Origin: Hyphomicrobiales bacterium
Lineage (GTDB): Bacteria > Pseudomonadota > Alphaproteobacteria > Rhizobiales > Rhizobiaceae
Direction of reading: 5' to 3'
Length of the DNA stretch: 64,000 nucleotides
NCBI GenBank assembly: GCA_900472605.1
Contig: UCJD01000013.1
Location: 1-64,000 of the forward strand
Below are positions 29,135 to 42,215 of this stretch, one piece after another (within the stretch, counting starts at the first letter, position 1; the number at the start of each line of letters is the position of its first letter). The notes under the pieces were generated by a model. That model saw only the letters and a program-made list of their open reading frames with translations, had not been told where the DNA came from and did not search any database. The position numbers and the translations under genes are program-made.

Positions 29135-30232
29135 ATGCTGACACGACGATCGCTGCTGACGCATGGGCTGGGCGCCGGCCTGTCGCTTAGCCTGCCGCCC
29201 CTCGCCCGCGCCGCAAGCGTCCCCAATATCGACGTCACCTTCCTCGTCATCAACGACATCCACGCCTGCCGCATCGGAGATGGCCTAAGCCCCAATTGCG
29301 AGGCCGAGGGCAAGACCGACGCCAATCTGCTTCGCCATATCAGGGCACTCAACAACATCCACCGCCAGACATGGCCCGAAGCGATCGATGGAAAGCCCAC
29401 AGCCTTCGCGCTGGCGGGTCAGCCGATCGCCAAGCCGCAAGGCGTCATCGTCTGCGGCGACGTCACCGATGACGGCGGCGGCCAGATGGCGGAGTTCGCG
29501 GAGGGGTCGCAGCTCCTGCAGTTCTCGCACCGCTACCAGCAGGGCCCCGGCGCTGATCACATCCATTTCCCCGTCTATGTCGGCCTCGGCAACCACGATC
29601 TCGACCAGGACGGCCATCCCCCGCAGGTCGACTGGTACCGCGACGAGTTGCGCGACTACGTGCAGCTGAACCACAAGCCGAGCGTCTTCTTCAAGCCTGT
29701 GGTACCCGTCGACAATTACGACGAGGCCTCCGACAACTACTCCTGGAACTGGGGCGGGCTGCATCTCATCCAGGCGCAACGCTATGGCGGCGACAACACC
29801 AAGGGCACGGCCAACAGCCTCGACTGGATGAAACGCGATCTTGCAGCCTATGCATCAGACGGCCGCCCCGTCGTGATCTTCCAGCACTATGGATGGGACA
29901 AGTTCTCGCTCGAACGCTGGGATCCCGACAAGAGCACCTTCACCGATCAAGGCAGCGGCGCGCCGCACTGGTGGGGTGAATCAGAACGTCAGCAGTTGCT
30001 CGCAACCCTTGAAGGTTACAACGTAATCGGCATTTTCCACGGCCACGAGCACGATACACGCATGGCCTATCAGGCCGGCGGCATCGACGTCTTCAAGGCG
30101 CGCGCCGCCTTCATGGGCGGCTTCAGTCTTGTGCGTATCAAGGGGAATGTGATGGATGTGGCGATCGGCGACGCCAGCGACGATGTCGGCGGGGTGACCT
30201 TCACCAACGCCTTTACCAAACGTTTCGGCTAA
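29135..30232 (+). CDS. Secreted calcineurin-like metallophosphoesterase
   Basis: A 365-residue protein. It begins MLTRRSLLTHGLG followed by a hydrophobic stretch ending ARAAS, a Tat-like signal. Metal-binding blocks of the metallophosphoesterase fold are VINDIHACRIG (D-x-H), IVCGDVTDDGG (GD), GLGNHDLDQDG (GNHD), FQHYGWD and IFHGHEHDTRM (GHxH). It should hydrolyse phosphoesters in the periplasm; the substrate is unknown. ATG 29135 has GGGGAGAG upstream. It is convergent with murB and separated from it by a hairpin. Confidence 0.85.
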   Translation: MLTRRSLLTHGLGAGLSLSLPPLARAASVPNIDVTFLVINDIHACRIGDGLSPNCEAEGKTDANLLRHIRALNNIHRQTWPEAIDGKPTAFALAGQPIAKPQGVIVCGDVTDDGGGQMAEFAEGSQLLQFSHRYQQGPGADHIHFPVYVGLGNHDLDQDGHPPQVDWYRDELRDYVQLNHKPSVFFKPVVPVDNYDEASDNYSWNWGGLHLIQAQRYGGDNTKGTANSLDWMKRDLAAYASDGRPVVIFQHYGWDKFSLERWDPDKSTFTDQGSGAPHWWGESERQQLLATLEGYNVIGIFHGHEHDTRMAYQAGGIDVFKARAAFMGGFSLVRIKGNVMDVAIGDASDDVGGVTFTNAFTKRFG

Positions 30233-30249
30233 GGCGCATCACGCAACGT

Positions 30250-30271
30250 GGTGCCGCAGTTCCGCGGCACC
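30250..30271. terminator. Hairpin between convergent metallophosphoesterase and murB genes
   Basis: The stem GGTGCCGC / GCGGCACC has a 6-base loop. There is no clear T-run on either strand, so its terminating strength is uncertain. Confidence 0.45.
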
Positions 30272-30285
30272 AACACTTCTAAAGC

Positions 30286-31256
30286 CTACTCGCTCGTTAC
30301 GCCCTGGAAGGGGCGCACTTCGCGGCCGGGCATGAACAAGCCCAGGCGCTTGATTTCCCATTCCAGCTTGATGCCGGAATTTTCGAACACTTCGCGGCGA
30401 ACCTGCTCGCCGAGATATTCGAGGTCGTAGCCGGTCGCCTGTCCGTTGTTGATCATGAAGTTGCAATGCAACGACGACATCTGCGCGCCGCCGATGACGA
30501 GACCGCGGCATCCCGCTTCGTCGATCAGCTTCCACGCGGAGTGACCTTCGGGGTTCTTGAAGGTCGAGCCGCCGGTCTTCTCGCGAATCGGCTGCACTGT
30601 CTCGCGGTGGCTGCGCACAGCATCCATGTCGGCGCGGATCTTGGCGCGATCCTCGGCATAACCCTCGAACAGCACCGAGGTGAAGATCAGATCGTTGGCC
30701 ACCGACGAGTGACGGTATTCGTAGCCCATCTCGGCGTTCGACAGAACATGGCGATTGCCTTTGCGGTCGATCGCGGTGACTTCGACGACACGATCGCGCG
30801 TCTCGCCACCATTGGCGCCGGCGTTCATGCGCGCGGCCCCGCCGATGCTGCCGGGAATGCCGTAATAGAAGTGGAAGCCGCCGATGCCGTTGTCCATCGC
30901 CATCGCCGCGACGTGCTTGTCCGGGCAGATGGCGCCCGCGCGCACGCGGTTTTCGCCCGCAAGCTCGACCGAGCCGAAGCCCTTGGCGGACAGACGCAGC
31001 ACCACGCCGGGAATGCCCCCGTCGCGAACCAGGATGTTCGAGCCGACGCCGACCACTGTCAGCGGCACTTCGTCAGGCAGCAGCTTCAGGAAGGTGATGA
31101 GGTCGTCTTCGTCGTGCGGCTGGAACATCAGTTCCGCCAGACCGCCGGCATGGAACCACGTGACGCGATCCATCGGCGCATCCGGCGTAATCCTCCCGCG
31201 GACGTCCTTTACACCGTCGCCAAGCGACGCAAGAAGCTTTTCCCCATTCACCTGTT

Positions 31257-31260
<4 letters not shown>
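30286..31260 (-). CDS. murB: UDP-N-acetylenolpyruvoylglucosamine reductase
   Basis: A 324-residue FAD enzyme that reduces UDP-GlcNAc-enolpyruvate to UDP-MurNAc. FAD contacts are in [15 protein letters not shown], and [19 protein letters not shown] is the conserved loop. The catalytic region near the C-terminus is [20 protein letters not shown] (Ser and Lys/Glu of the type II enzyme). Its ATG overlaps the murC stop by four bases. It is the last gene of the upstream dcw transcript. Confidence 0.96.
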
Positions 31261-32668
<1,408 letters not shown>

Positions 32669-32672
<4 letters not shown>

Positions 32673-33799
32673 GCGCTTTTCCCCTTGAACTCTGCAATTG
32701 TACGTCCCGCCGCAATAGCCTCTACCATGTCGGCAAGCAAGTTCGCAGCATCGGGTTTGCCAGCCTGCTTGGCGGCTGCCGCCATCCTGGCGAGCTTTTC
32801 CGGGTCGTTCATCACATGCGTCAGGATAGAGGCGATCTTCTCCGACGACAATTCGGCCTGAACGATCACCTTCGCCCCGCCAGTCGCCGCCAGCGCCGCC
32901 GCATTGGCCGCCTGGTCGTGGTCGAGCGCATGCGGATAAGGCACGAGGATCGCCGGGCGGCCGATCACCGAAATCTCGGAAACGGTGGACGCGCCGGAGC
33001 GGCAGATCACCAGATGCGCCTTGGCCAGGCGCTCGGCCATGTCGGTGAAGAACGGCGCGATCTCGGAGGCCGCCCCCATCTCGAGCTTGGCGACGCAATC
33101 GCCGACCATGCCCATATCCTCAGGACGAACCTGCTGCGTGATCCTGAGCCGCGCGCGCAGATCGTCGTCCAGCAGGCTGATCGCCGTCGGCATTGCCTTG
33201 GAGAAATATTGTGCGCCCTGGCTGCCGCCGAAGACGACGAGATTGAACGGCTCGCCTGCATGCGATGGCGTATAGGGCACCTTGGCCGCCTCGATCACGG
33301 CCGGGCGCACCGGATTGCCCGTCGTCACCGTCTTCTCGGGTAAGGCGCCACCATTCTCTGGCAGGAAGCCACCGGCTATCGCCTTGACGCGATTGGCGAG
33401 CGCCTTGTTGGCGCGCCCCATGACGGCGTTCTGCTCGTGGATGACAGTCGGCACATTAAGACGCGAGGCGGCAAGCAGCGGCGGCACCGTCGGGTAACCG
33501 CCGAAGCCGACGACGACCACAGGTTTCAACCGCGAGATCAGCTTCTTGGCCGCCCGCATGCCGCTCCATAGCGTCCACAGCGTCTTGACGACGGCGACCG
33601 GGTTCTTCGAGGCGAGCGTCGCCGACGGAACCACGTGGATCTCGTCGGCCGGGAATTTGCCGGCATAGCGCTCCGCCCGGCTGTCCGTCACCAGATGCAC
33701 GGAATAGCCGCGTTCCCTCAGCTTGTAGGCCAGGGCCTCCGCCGGAAACACATGGCCGCCGGTTCCCCCGGCGGCAAGCAGAACGATGCCTTTGCTCAT
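32669..33799 (-). CDS. murG: Lipid II synthase MurG (GlcNAc transferase)
   Basis: A 376-residue GT28 glycosyltransferase acting at the inner face of the membrane to turn lipid I into lipid II. The G-loops are [16 protein letters not shown] near the N-terminus and [16 protein letters not shown] in the middle. [14 protein letters not shown] is a third conserved block, and the UDP-GlcNAc site is [12 protein letters not shown]. It starts six bases after the ftsW stop and overlaps murC. Confidence 0.97.
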
Positions 33800-33805
33800 G
33801 AACTC

Positions 33806-34960
33806 TTACTCCGCCGGAATACCGTGCGCGACGCGGAACAGGCTCCGCTCCTGCGCACGCTTTTCCGGTCTGTGACGCGTCAGCGCGAGAATGAACCCGG
33901 CCGTGACGCAGATGGCGACCATCGACGAACCGCCGTAGGAAATCAGCGGCAGGGTCATGCCCTTCGCCGGCAGCAGTTCGAGATTGACGCCCACGTTGAT
34001 GATGGACTGTATGCCGATCTGCAGCACGAGGCCAGCGACGGCAAAACGGTTGAAGTCGTTGCGCTCCTTGTAGGCGTGCGACAGACCGCGCAGGACGAGC
34101 GCCGAAAACAGTAGCACCAGCGCGATGCAGAAGATGATGCCGAACTCCTCGGCCGCAACCGAGAAGATGAAGTCGGTGTGCGCATCCGGGATGATCCGCT
34201 TGACGATCCCCTCGCCCGGTCCCTGGCCGAACCAGTCGCCACGGATGATCGCTTCGCGCGCCGTGTCGATCTGGAACGTATCGCCTTCGCCAGTCATGAA
34301 CTTGTCGATACGCAAAGCCACGTGCGGGAAGACGTAATAGGCGCTGACGAGACCGCCGACGCCACCGGCGCCAAGCACGATGATCCACAGCCACGGCATG
34401 CCGGCCATGAAGAACATGCCGCCCCAAACCGCAGTGGTCAGGATCGTCTGGCCAAGGTCAGGCTGCGCCACGAGAAGGGCAGCGACAATGCCGAAGAGGA
34501 TGATGGCGAAGAGATTGCCTGGGATTTCCGGCTGGCGCGCATGCTCGGCAAACAGCCAGGCGCAGACGACCACGAAGGCCGGCTTCATGAATTCCGACGG
34601 CTGGATCGAGATGCCGGCCAAGGTCACCCAGCGGCGCGAGCCCTTGACCTCGACGCCGAAGAACAGCGCCAGAAGCATCATCGCGATGGCGACGATCAAC
34701 AGAAGGATCGCGGTGCGGCGCACCTGCCGCGGCGTCAGGAACGACAGCCCGATCATCACCGCCAAAGACGGGATCATGAAGGCCGCGTGGCGCTTGACGA
34801 AGTGGAACGGCTCCAGCCCGATGCGTTCGGCCACCGCCGGCGACGCGGCGAAAGACAGCATGAAGCCGATGCCCATCAGGAAGATGAACATCGCCAGGAA
34901 GAACCGGTCGATGGTCCAGAACCAATCGGCCAATGCCCCGCGTTCCGCACGACTTACCAT
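33806..34960 (-). CDS. ftsW: Peptidoglycan glycosyltransferase FtsW
   Basis: A 384-residue SEDS-family membrane protein with about ten helices. It polymerises lipid II at the septum together with FtsI. Conserved segments are WVTLAGISIQPSEFMKPAF, LLVAQPDLGQTILTTAVW (with the catalytic Asp of SEDS enzymes) and KGMTLPLISYGGSSMVA. The start is one base after the murD stop. Confidence 0.96.
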   Translation of the reverse strand: MVSRAERGALADWFWTIDRFFLAMFIFLMGIGFMLSFAASPAVAERIGLEPFHFVKRHAAFMIPSLAVMIGLSFLTPRQVRRTAILLLIVAIAMMLLALFFGVEVKGSRRWVTLAGISIQPSEFMKPAFVVVCAWLFAEHARQPEIPGNLFAIILFGIVAALLVAQPDLGQTILTTAVWGGMFFMAGMPWLWIIVLGAGGVGGLVSAYYVFPHVALRIDKFMTGEGDTFQIDTAREAIIRGDWFGQGPGEGIVKRIIPDAHTDFIFSVAAEEFGIIFCIALVLLFSALVLRGLSHAYKERNDFNRFAVAGLVLQIGIQSIINVGVNLELLPAKGMTLPLISYGGSSMVAICVTAGFILALTRHRPEKRAQERSLFRVAHGIPAE

Positions 34961-34961
34961 G

Positions 34962-36374
34962 TCACTTCTCTCCTGTTGCCGAGCTGATCAGCATGGTCAC
35001 TCCGTCGAGCGCTGCCACATGGCTGACGAATGCATCGCCCCTGACTTCGAAGTTCTTATACTGGTCGAAGCTTGCGCAAGCCGGTGCTAACATGACAGCC
35101 AGCGGCCCGCTTTCATCCTTCGCAGCATCGGCTGCCGCATGCGCGACCGCCTGATCCAGCGTTCCCGAGATCTCGTAGGGCACCGCCTCGCCGAGCGTCG
35201 CGGCAAACTCCGCCGCCGCCTCGCCGATCAGATAGGCCTTGGCGATGCGCGGGAAGAACGGCGAAAGCGTCGTGATGCCCCCAGCCTTCGGCAGCCCGCC
35301 GGCGATCCAGTAGATCCGGTCGTAGCTCGACAGCGCCGGTGCGGCCGCATCGGCGTTGGTTGCCTTGGAGTCGTTGACGAACACCACATTGCCGCGCCGT
35401 CCCACGGGCTGCATGCGGTGCTTCAGGCCGGGGAAAGATGCAAGGCCCGCGCGGATATCCTCGACCGAAACGCCGGCCGCAAGGCAGGCCGCAACGGCCG
35501 CAGCCGCGTTCTGCGCGTTGTGGCTCCCACGCAGCGTCGGAATGCCGTCGAGATCGGCGATCGGCAGCGCCGCACCCGCATGCGCCTGGATGAGCTTCGT
35601 GCCCTCGGCATAAATGCCGTCGGCGAGCACATGGCGGCGGGAGATGCGCGTGACCTTGCCACCTGCCCGCTCGATGCGGTCGGCGATCATTTCGCAATGG
35701 CTGTCGTCGACGCCGACGATGGCGACGTCGCTGCCCGCGACCAGCCGTTCCTTGACGTCGGCATAATGCTGCATCGTGCCGTGGCGGTCGAGATGGTCGG
35801 GCGTGAGGTTGAGCAGGATACCGGCCGACGGATTGAGCGTCGGCGCGAGATCGATCTGATAGGACGAGCATTCCACGACATAGAAGCGACCAGCCTTGGG
35901 CGGCTCGAGCGTCAGCACGGCCGTGCCGATATTGCCGCCGAGCTGCGTATCGCGGCCACTCGACTTCAGGATATGGGCGATCAACGCCGTCGTGGTAGAC
36001 TTGCCGTTGGTGCCGGTGATCGCGATGAACGGAGCATCCGGCGCATGCGCCCGGCGCTCGCGCACGAAGAGCTCGACGTCACCGACGATATCGACACCGG
36101 CGGCGCGCGCCAGATCGACCGTCCAGTGCGGCTTCGGATGCGTCAGCGGTACACCCGGCGACAGCACGAACAGCGACTGCGCATTCCAGTCGATGGTTCG
36201 GAGATCGGCGGTATGGATGCCCTCCGCCGCGGCCTTGGTGACGCTGTCGGGATTGTCGTCCCACGCCGTCACGTCAGCGCCGCCCAGAATGAGCGCGCGC
36301 GCCGTGGCGAAACCCGAACCGCCGAGCCCGAAGAGCGCGACCTTCTTGTCCCTGAGCGTGGTGACCGGAATCAT
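34962..36374 (-). CDS. murD: UDP-N-acetylmuramoylalanine--D-glutamate ligase
   Basis: A 470-residue Mur ligase. The N-terminal UDP-binding domain has [18 protein letters not shown]. The ATP loop is [33 protein letters not shown] follows, and the C-domain has [17 protein letters not shown] with a Ser/Thr cluster for D-Glu. It is 6 bases after mraY. Confidence 0.97.
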   Translation of the reverse strand: MIPVTTLRDKKVALFGLGGSGFATARALILGGADVTAWDDNPDSVTKAAAEGIHTADLRTIDWNAQSLFVLSPGVPLTHPKPHWTVDLARAAGVDIVGDVELFVRERRAHAPDAPFIAITGTNGKSTTTALIAHILKSSGRDTQLGGNIGTAVLTLEPPKAGRFYVVECSSYQIDLAPTLNPSAGILLNLTPDHLDRHGTMQHYADVKERLVAGSDVAIVGVDDSHCEMIADRIERAGGKVTRISRRHVLADGIYAEGTKLIQAHAGAALPIADLDGIPTLRGSHNAQNAAAAVAACLAAGVSVEDIRAGLASFPGLKHRMQPVGRRGNVVFVNDSKATNADAAAPALSSYDRIYWIAGGLPKAGGITTLSPFFPRIAKAYLIGEAAAEFAATLGEAVPYEISGTLDQAVAHAAADAAKDESGPLAVMLAPACASFDQYKNFEVRGDAFVSHVAALDGVTMLISSATGEK

Positions 36375-36380
36375 GATCGT

Positions 36381-37481
36381 TTACCGCAGCTTCAGCGTCG
36401 ACAGGCCGAGCATGGCCAAGCCGACGGCGATGATCCAGAAGCGGATCACGACCTGGCTTTCGGTCCAGCCCTTCTTCTCGAAATGGTGGTGGATCGGCGC
36501 CATCAGGAACACGCGCTTGCCCGTCATCTTGAAGTAGCCGACCTGGATGATAACAGACAGCGTCTCCATCACGAACAGGCCGCCGATGATCGCCATGACG
36601 ATCTCGTGCTTGGTGGCGACGGCAACCGTGCCGATCGTGCCGCCGAGCGCGAGCGAACCGGTGTCTCCCATGAAGATGGCGGCCGGAGGGGCGTTGAACC
36701 ACAGAAAGCCGAGCCCCGCGCCGATGACCGCGCCAAGCACGACTGAAAGCTCGCCCGTGCCGGGCACGAAGTTGATCTGCAGGTAATTCGCGAACACCGC
36801 GTTGCCGGCCAGATAGGCGATGACGCCGAAGGAGGCCGCCGCGATCATCACGGGCACGATCGCCAGACCGTCGAGACCGTCTGTCAGGTTGACCGCGTTG
36901 CCGGCGCCGACGATGACGAAGCCGCCGAACACCACGAACATGATGCCGAGATTGATCAGGAAATCCTTGAAGAACGGGAAGGCAACCGACGAACCGAAGG
37001 TCGAGCCGGCAGGGCTCGAAGCAAGCGACGTCCGCATCATGAAATAGACGGCGATACCGGCAATGACGAATTCGATGCCGAGGCGCGCCTTGCCGGAAAA
37101 GCCCTTGTGGCTCTGCTTGCTGACCTTGAGATAGTCGTCATAGAAGCCGATCGCGCCGAAGCCGAGCGTGACGAGGAGCGTCGCGACCACATAGACGTTG
37201 GAGAGATCCGCCCACAAGAGCGACGACCCGACGATGCCGGCGAGGATCATCAGTCCGCCCATGGTCGGCGTGCCGGCCTTCTTGAAGTGCGTCTGCGGAC
37301 CGTCTGCGCGGATCGGCTGGCCCTTGCCCTGGCGGATGCGCAGCGAATTGATGATCATCGGCCCGAACAGGAAGACGATCAGCGCGGAGGTGAAGAGAGA
37401 GGCGCCCGTACGGAACGTAATATACCTGAACAGGTTCAGAAACTTCAGGTGTTCCGACAGTTCGACTAGCCAAATCAGCAT
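36381..37481 (-). CDS. mraY: Phospho-MurNAc-pentapeptide translocase MraY
   Basis: A 366-residue ten-helix membrane enzyme that makes lipid I on undecaprenyl phosphate. The catalytic blocks are [15 protein letters not shown] (Asp pair), [16 protein letters not shown] (Asp of the Mg site) and [13 protein letters not shown] (His cluster). [20 protein letters not shown] is the conserved N-terminal loop. It lies 22 bases after murF. Confidence 0.97.
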   Translation of the reverse strand: MLIWLVELSEHLKFLNLFRYITFRTGASLFTSALIVFLFGPMIINSLRIRQGKGQPIRADGPQTHFKKAGTPTMGGLMILAGIVGSSLLWADLSNVYVVATLLVTLGFGAIGFYDDYLKVSKQSHKGFSGKARLGIEFVIAGIAVYFMMRTSLASSPAGSTFGSSVAFPFFKDFLINLGIMFVVFGGFVIVGAGNAVNLTDGLDGLAIVPVMIAAASFGVIAYLAGNAVFANYLQINFVPGTGELSVVLGAVIGAGLGFLWFNAPPAAIFMGDTGSLALGGTIGTVAVATKHEIVMAIIGGLFVMETLSVIIQVGYFKMTGKRVFLMAPIHHHFEKKGWTESQVVIRFWIIAVGLAMLGLSTLKLR

Positions 37482-37503
37482 TCAGGGCCCCTTGTTTACC
37501 CGC

Positions 37504-38937
37504 TCAAAATTCGCGTTGCGTGTCGGCAAATGGCGGGAACTTGTCAAGCAGCGCGGCGATAATCTTGCCGAAACCGATGCCCAAGGACGATTTTACCATC
37601 AGCACGTCGCCTACCGCGACCGAGTTCAATACGTGGTCGACGAGATCGTCCGTCTGCGCGCGATGCACGACGGAAACGCTCTCGGGAAGTGATTCTTTCA
37701 GTGTCAGCATCTCCTGGCCTGCAAGCCAGACATACTCAATGCCGGCGGCCAAGAGCGGCCCGGCGAGGTCGGCATGGACCTTCTGCGAGTATTCGCCCAT
37801 CTCCAGCATATCGCCGAGCACGGCGATGCGCCGTCCCGACCCCGTCGGAACCGAGCTCGCGAGCAGCGCGATGGCCGCGCGCATCGAGGTCGGGTTGGCG
37901 TTGTAGCTCTCGTCGATGACGGTGAAGCTGCCATGGCCGATCGACAGCTTGTGGCGGCGCCCCCTGCCCTTTTCAGCCTGCAGCGTTGCCAGCGAGGCGA
38001 TGGCAGACTGCATATCCGCGCCGACGATCTTGACGACACCGAGTGCCGCCAGCGCGTTCTCGGCGATGTGCCGTCCGGGCGCGCCGATCGCCACCTCATG
38101 CGTCTCGCCGTCGATGGTAATCCACAAGGTCGAGCTCTGGTCGCCGCCGTTGAACTCCGCCATGCGGAAATCCGCCTTGGCGTGCTGGCCGAAGGAATGG
38201 ATGTGCTCGATGCCGCAGGCCTGCGCCGTGCGCTCGAGGAAATTGAATTGGTCGTTGTCGCGGTTGAGCACGGCATGACCACCCGGCACGACGCCCTCGA
38301 AGATTTCCGCCTTGGCGGTGGCGATCTCGCGGATGCTCTTGAAATTGCCGAGATGCGCCGGGGCGATCGTGGTGATGACCGCGACATGCGGCTCGATCAT
38401 CTTCACCAGCGGCCGGATCTCGTCCGGGTGGTTCATGCCCACTTCGAACACGCCGAAATAGGTGTCGAGCGGCATGCGCGCCAGCGTCAGCGGCACGCCC
38501 CAGTGGTTGTTGAAGGACGCGACGGACGCATGCACCTTGCCCGATGGGGCGAGCACGCGGCGCAACATCTCCTTGGTGGTCGTCTTGCCGACGGAACCGG
38601 TGACGGCAATGATCTGGGCACGTGAGCGAGCCCGTGCAGCAAGCCCGAGCTTGCCGAGCGCCACAAGCACGTCCTCGACGACGATCATCGGCACCGTCAG
38701 GCGGCCCATGGCCGGCAGCCGTGCCTCGCTGACGACGAGCAGAGCCGCGCCGTTGGCCATCGCCATGGATGCGTAGTCATGACCATCGACCCGGTCGCCT
38801 TTGATGGCGAAGAAGGCCTCGCCCGGCTGGATCGAGCGGCTGTCGATCGCAATCCCGGTGATTCCCTCCGGCAGGTTGCCGAACGGGCGGCCCGCCATGG
38901 CGGTGACCATGTCCTGCGTCGTCCAAAGCCAGTTCAC
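37504..38937 (-). CDS. murF: UDP-MurNAc-tripeptide--D-alanyl-D-alanine ligase
   Basis: A 477-residue Mur ligase that adds the D-Ala-D-Ala made by Ddl. The P-loop is [19 protein letters not shown]. Other conserved parts are [15 protein letters not shown] and [18 protein letters not shown]. The start is GTG at 38937, whose GTGA overlaps the murE stop. Confidence 0.96.
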   Translation of the reverse strand: MNWLWTTQDMVTAMAGRPFGNLPEGITGIAIDSRSIQPGEAFFAIKGDRVDGHDYASMAMANGAALLVVSEARLPAMGRLTVPMIVVEDVLVALGKLGLAARARSRAQIIAVTGSVGKTTTKEMLRRVLAPSGKVHASVASFNNHWGVPLTLARMPLDTYFGVFEVGMNHPDEIRPLVKMIEPHVAVITTIAPAHLGNFKSIREIATAKAEIFEGVVPGGHAVLNRDNDQFNFLERTAQACGIEHIHSFGQHAKADFRMAEFNGGDQSSTLWITIDGETHEVAIGAPGRHIAENALAALGVVKIVGADMQSAIASLATLQAEKGRGRRHKLSIGHGSFTVIDESYNANPTSMRAAIALLASSVPTGSGRRIAVLGDMLEMGEYSQKVHADLAGPLLAAGIEYVWLAGQEMLTLKESLPESVSVVHRAQTDDLVDHVLNSVAVGDVLMVKSSLGIGFGKIIAALLDKFPPFADTQREF

Positions 38938-40394
38938 GATTTCAGCTCCTCCAAAGCCTTGCGCAATTCGGCGTGATCCGAGAAAGGCAGCGTCACCGCG
39001 CCGATCGTCTGGCCTTCCTCATGTCCCTTGCCGGCCACGATCAGTGTATCGCCCGAGGTCAGCATGCTGACGGCCGCGTGGATTGCTTCGGCACGATCGG
39101 CAATCTCGGTCGCGCAGGTCGCCGCGGCCATGATCTCGGCGCGGATCGATGCCGGCTCCTCCGAGCGCGGATTGTCGTCGGTGACGATAACCACGTCGGC
39201 CAGCCGGCAGGCGATCTCGCCCATGATCGGACGCTTGCCGCGGTCGCGGTCGCCGCCGCACCCGAACACCACGATCACCCGACCGGTCGTGAACGGACGC
39301 ACCGATTCCAGCACGTTGGAAAGCGCGTCCGGCTTGTGGGCATAATCGACATAGGCGAGCGCGCCGTCCTTCGTATGACCGACAAGCTCGAGCCGGCCGG
39401 AAGCGCCCTGCAATTTCTCCAGTGCCGCCATCGCCACCTTGGCAGGGACGCCGGTCGACATGGCAAGACCAGCGGCGACAAGCGCGTTGGCGACCTGGAA
39501 ATCGCCGGCCAGCGGAATATCGACCTCGAAGATCTGCCCTTCGGCATGAATTTCGGCGACCTGCTTGTGACGGAAATGCTCGACCCGCTTCAGCGTCAGG
39601 TATTCGCCCTTGCGGCCGACGGTGCGTACCGTATGCCCGGCGTCGATCGCCGCCTTGATCGCCTGCTCGGACCACGCGTCATCGGAAAAGACGACAGCCG
39701 GCGAGCCCTGCGGCAGCAGCGTATCGAACAGCCGCATCTTGGCGGCCATGTAGTCCTCGATCGTCGGATGGTAATCCATGTGATCACGGCCGAGATTGGT
39801 GAAGGCAGCGGCAGCCAGCTTGACGCCGTCAAGCCGCGACTGGTCGAGACCATGGCTGGAGGCCTCCATCGAGGCATGCGTCACGCCTTCGTCGGCCAGT
39901 TCGGCGAGCAGCTTGTGCAGCGAGATAGGGTCCGGCGTCGTCAGAGAGCCGTAGTCGTTGCGGGTCGGCGAGACGACGCCCGTGGTGCCGATCATCGCGG
40001 CCGGATGGCCGGCGAAAGCCCAGATCTGCCGGGTGAAGGAGGCAACAGAGGTCTTGCCGGCGGTGCCCGTTACGGCAACCATCGTTTCAGGCTGCTTGCC
40101 GTAGAAATTGGACGCGGCGACCGACAGGAAGCGACGTGGTTCGCTGACCACGAGAACGGGAATGGACGCCTCGGCTGGATGCGAGGAGATGGCAACGACG
40201 GCACCGCGGGCGGCGGCATCGGCGATGAAGCCCGCTCCATCCGCCTTGGTGCCGGCGACCGCCAAGAAGGCCATGCCTGGCGCGATCTTGCGGCTGTCGG
40301 CGGAAAGGCCGGAAATCTCCAGCCCGCCCACCGGCCCGTTCAGTTGTTCCTTCATGTCCGGAAACGCATTCCCGGCGATGTCCCGCAGTTTCAT
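38934..40394 (-). CDS. murE: UDP-MurNAc-L-Ala-D-Glu--meso-diaminopimelate ligase
   Basis: A 486-residue Mur ligase. The P-loop is [19 protein letters not shown], and the amino acid-specifying motif is [10 protein letters not shown], the DNPR form that selects meso-diaminopimelate rather than lysine. [19 protein letters not shown] carries the conserved His/Asp block. ATG 40394 gives the family N-terminus MKLRDIAG; the frame extends 19 codons further. It follows ftsI by 67 bases. Confidence 0.96.
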   Translation of the reverse strand: MKLRDIAGNAFPDMKEQLNGPVGGLEISGLSADSRKIAPGMAFLAVAGTKADGAGFIADAAARGAVVAISSHPAEASIPVLVVSEPRRFLSVAASNFYGKQPETMVAVTGTAGKTSVASFTRQIWAFAGHPAAMIGTTGVVSPTRNDYGSLTTPDPISLHKLLAELADEGVTHASMEASSHGLDQSRLDGVKLAAAAFTNLGRDHMDYHPTIEDYMAAKMRLFDTLLPQGSPAVVFSDDAWSEQAIKAAIDAGHTVRTVGRKGEYLTLKRVEHFRHKQVAEIHAEGQIFEVDIPLAGDFQVANALVAAGLAMSTGVPAKVAMAALEKLQGASGRLELVGHTKDGALAYVDYAHKPDALSNVLESVRPFTTGRVIVVFGCGGDRDRGKRPIMGEIACRLADVVIVTDDNPRSEEPASIRAEIMAAATCATEIADRAEAIHAAVSMLTSGDTLIVAGKGHEEGQTIGAVTLPFSDHAELRKALEELKS

Positions 40395-40461
40395 CGAACG
40401 TACACTTCTCTCTCGCGCCGTTGCACCCCCATGGCGAATCGGCCGCGACATTCATCCAGAC

Positions 40462-42213
40462 TCAATAAGACACCAACATGGCCGATCCGTCGTCCCCGAA
40501 CTTCGGTTCCACACCGAGGATTGGCGCCGCGCGCGCGATGATGTTCTTGACCATGGGCGCCGCGGTATAGGCAGCGATGTTCTGGCCCTTTTCGCCATTG
40601 TGCGGCTCGTCGCAGAAGGTCAGCACCACGTACTGAGGATTCTCGATCGGGAATGCGGCCAGAAAGGCGTTGAAGTTGAGGTTTGTCGCGTAGCGACCGT
40701 TGACGACCTTGTCGGCTGTACCGGTCTTGCCGCCGACGTTGAAGCCGGGCACATCGGCATTGCGGCCGGAGCCCTTCACGCCGTTGACCTTGAAGAGATA
40801 GCGCACGTCGTCGCTGGTGCTCTTCTTGACGACCACCTCTGCCACCTCGTCGGCCTGGTCGCGATTGCGCGGCAGGAAGGTCGGCTCGATCAGCTTGCCG
40901 CCATTGACGAGTGCCGCACCGGCCACGGCCGTCTGCAGCGGCGTCGTCGAGACACCGTGGCCGAAGGAGATGGTCACCGAGTTGATCTTCTTCCAGACCT
41001 TCGGCTGGCTCGGCATCTTCACTTCGGGCAGCTCGGTCTTCATCTTGGTGAGAAGGCCGAGTTTGGTCAGATAATCCTTCTGCGCTTCCATCCCAACGAT
41101 GTCGATGATGCGAGCCGTGCCGACGTTGGACGAATACTGGAACACTTCAGGCAACGTCAGCCAGCGGCGCTGGCCGTGAAAGTCGTGAATGGTGAAGCCG
41201 CCAATACGGATCGGCTGCGTCGCGTCGAAGCTGGAATTGAGGTTGACCTTGCCGGTATCGAGCGCCATGGCGAGCGAGAAGGTCTTGAACGTCGAGCCCA
41301 TCTCGAACGTGCCGTTCGACATCCGGTTGAGCCAGCCTTCCTTGGCACCTTCAAGCGGGTTGTTCGGGTCGAAATCCGGCGCCGAGGCCATCCCCAGCAC
41401 TTCGCCGGTGTGGATGTCGAGAACGACTGCGCCCGCACCCTTGGCTTCATAGTTCTTCACCGCGTTGACCACGACATCGCGCACGATGTTCTGGACGCGG
41501 ATATCGATCGAAAGCTTGACCGGCTCCAGCGGCTGATCGCTGGTCATGCCGACCATTGCGAGATCGGCCAGCCCCTGGTCGTCGATATATTTCTCCATGC
41601 CGGCAACGCCGCGATTGTCGATGTTGACGTAACCAAGGATATGCGCGGCCGTGGCGCCACCCGGATAGAAGCGGCGCTTCTCCGGGCGGAAGCCGATACC
41701 GGGAATGCCGAGCGCGAGAATCTGGCTCTGCTGCTTCGGCGACAGCTGGCGGCGCAGCCAGGCGAAGTGTGAATTGCGGTTGGCGAGCTTCTTGTAGGTG
41801 CCCTTCATGTCGAGATCGGGCAGAACGGTCGTCAGCTTCTCGACGGCCTCGTCGGCATCGACGATCTTGTTCGGTTCGGCAAACAGCGAGACGGTGCGAA
41901 TATCGGTCGCCAGCACCTCGCCGTTGCGGTCGAGAATATCGGGGCGCGACGCCAGCAGGCGATCGGGCGGCAGGATGCTGGACACGACGTCAGGATCACG
42001 CACAGCGTATTCGACGAGGCGCCCGCCAATGACGCAGTAGACGCAGACGAAGGCGAAGGCCAGAAGGCCGACGCGGCTCTTGGCCTGGCCGCTGCGCTTC
42101 TTGCGCGAGCCCTGAATCGATACGCTAGCGGACGGCCCGCCGAACCGGCTGTACACGCCGGACGAAAAGTGGGCCTGGCTCTTGGCAACCATGATGCGTG
42201 AAAGAAAGGACAT
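40462..42213 (-). CDS. ftsI: Septal penicillin-binding protein FtsI (PBP3)
   Basis: A 583-residue class B PBP, the transpeptidase of septal wall synthesis and partner of FtsW. A short cytoplasmic tail precedes the transmembrane helix at about residues 47-66 (VGLLAFAFVCVYCVIGG). The pedestal domain follows, then the catalytic triad of motifs: S-x-x-K in EMGSTFKTFSLA, SSN in FQYSSNVGTARI, and KTG in GGKTGTADKV. It lies two bases after ftsL. Confidence 0.96.
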   Translation of the reverse strand: MSFLSRIMVAKSQAHFSSGVYSRFGGPSASVSIQGSRKKRSGQAKSRVGLLAFAFVCVYCVIGGRLVEYAVRDPDVVSSILPPDRLLASRPDILDRNGEVLATDIRTVSLFAEPNKIVDADEAVEKLTTVLPDLDMKGTYKKLANRNSHFAWLRRQLSPKQQSQILALGIPGIGFRPEKRRFYPGGATAAHILGYVNIDNRGVAGMEKYIDDQGLADLAMVGMTSDQPLEPVKLSIDIRVQNIVRDVVVNAVKNYEAKGAGAVVLDIHTGEVLGMASAPDFDPNNPLEGAKEGWLNRMSNGTFEMGSTFKTFSLAMALDTGKVNLNSSFDATQPIRIGGFTIHDFHGQRRWLTLPEVFQYSSNVGTARIIDIVGMEAQKDYLTKLGLLTKMKTELPEVKMPSQPKVWKKINSVTISFGHGVSTTPLQTAVAGAALVNGGKLIEPTFLPRNRDQADEVAEVVVKKSTSDDVRYLFKVNGVKGSGRNADVPGFNVGGKTGTADKVVNGRYATNLNFNAFLAAFPIENPQYVVLTFCDEPHNGEKGQNIAAYTAAPMVKNIIARAAPILGVEPKFGDDGSAMLVSY

Positions 42214-42215
42214 CT

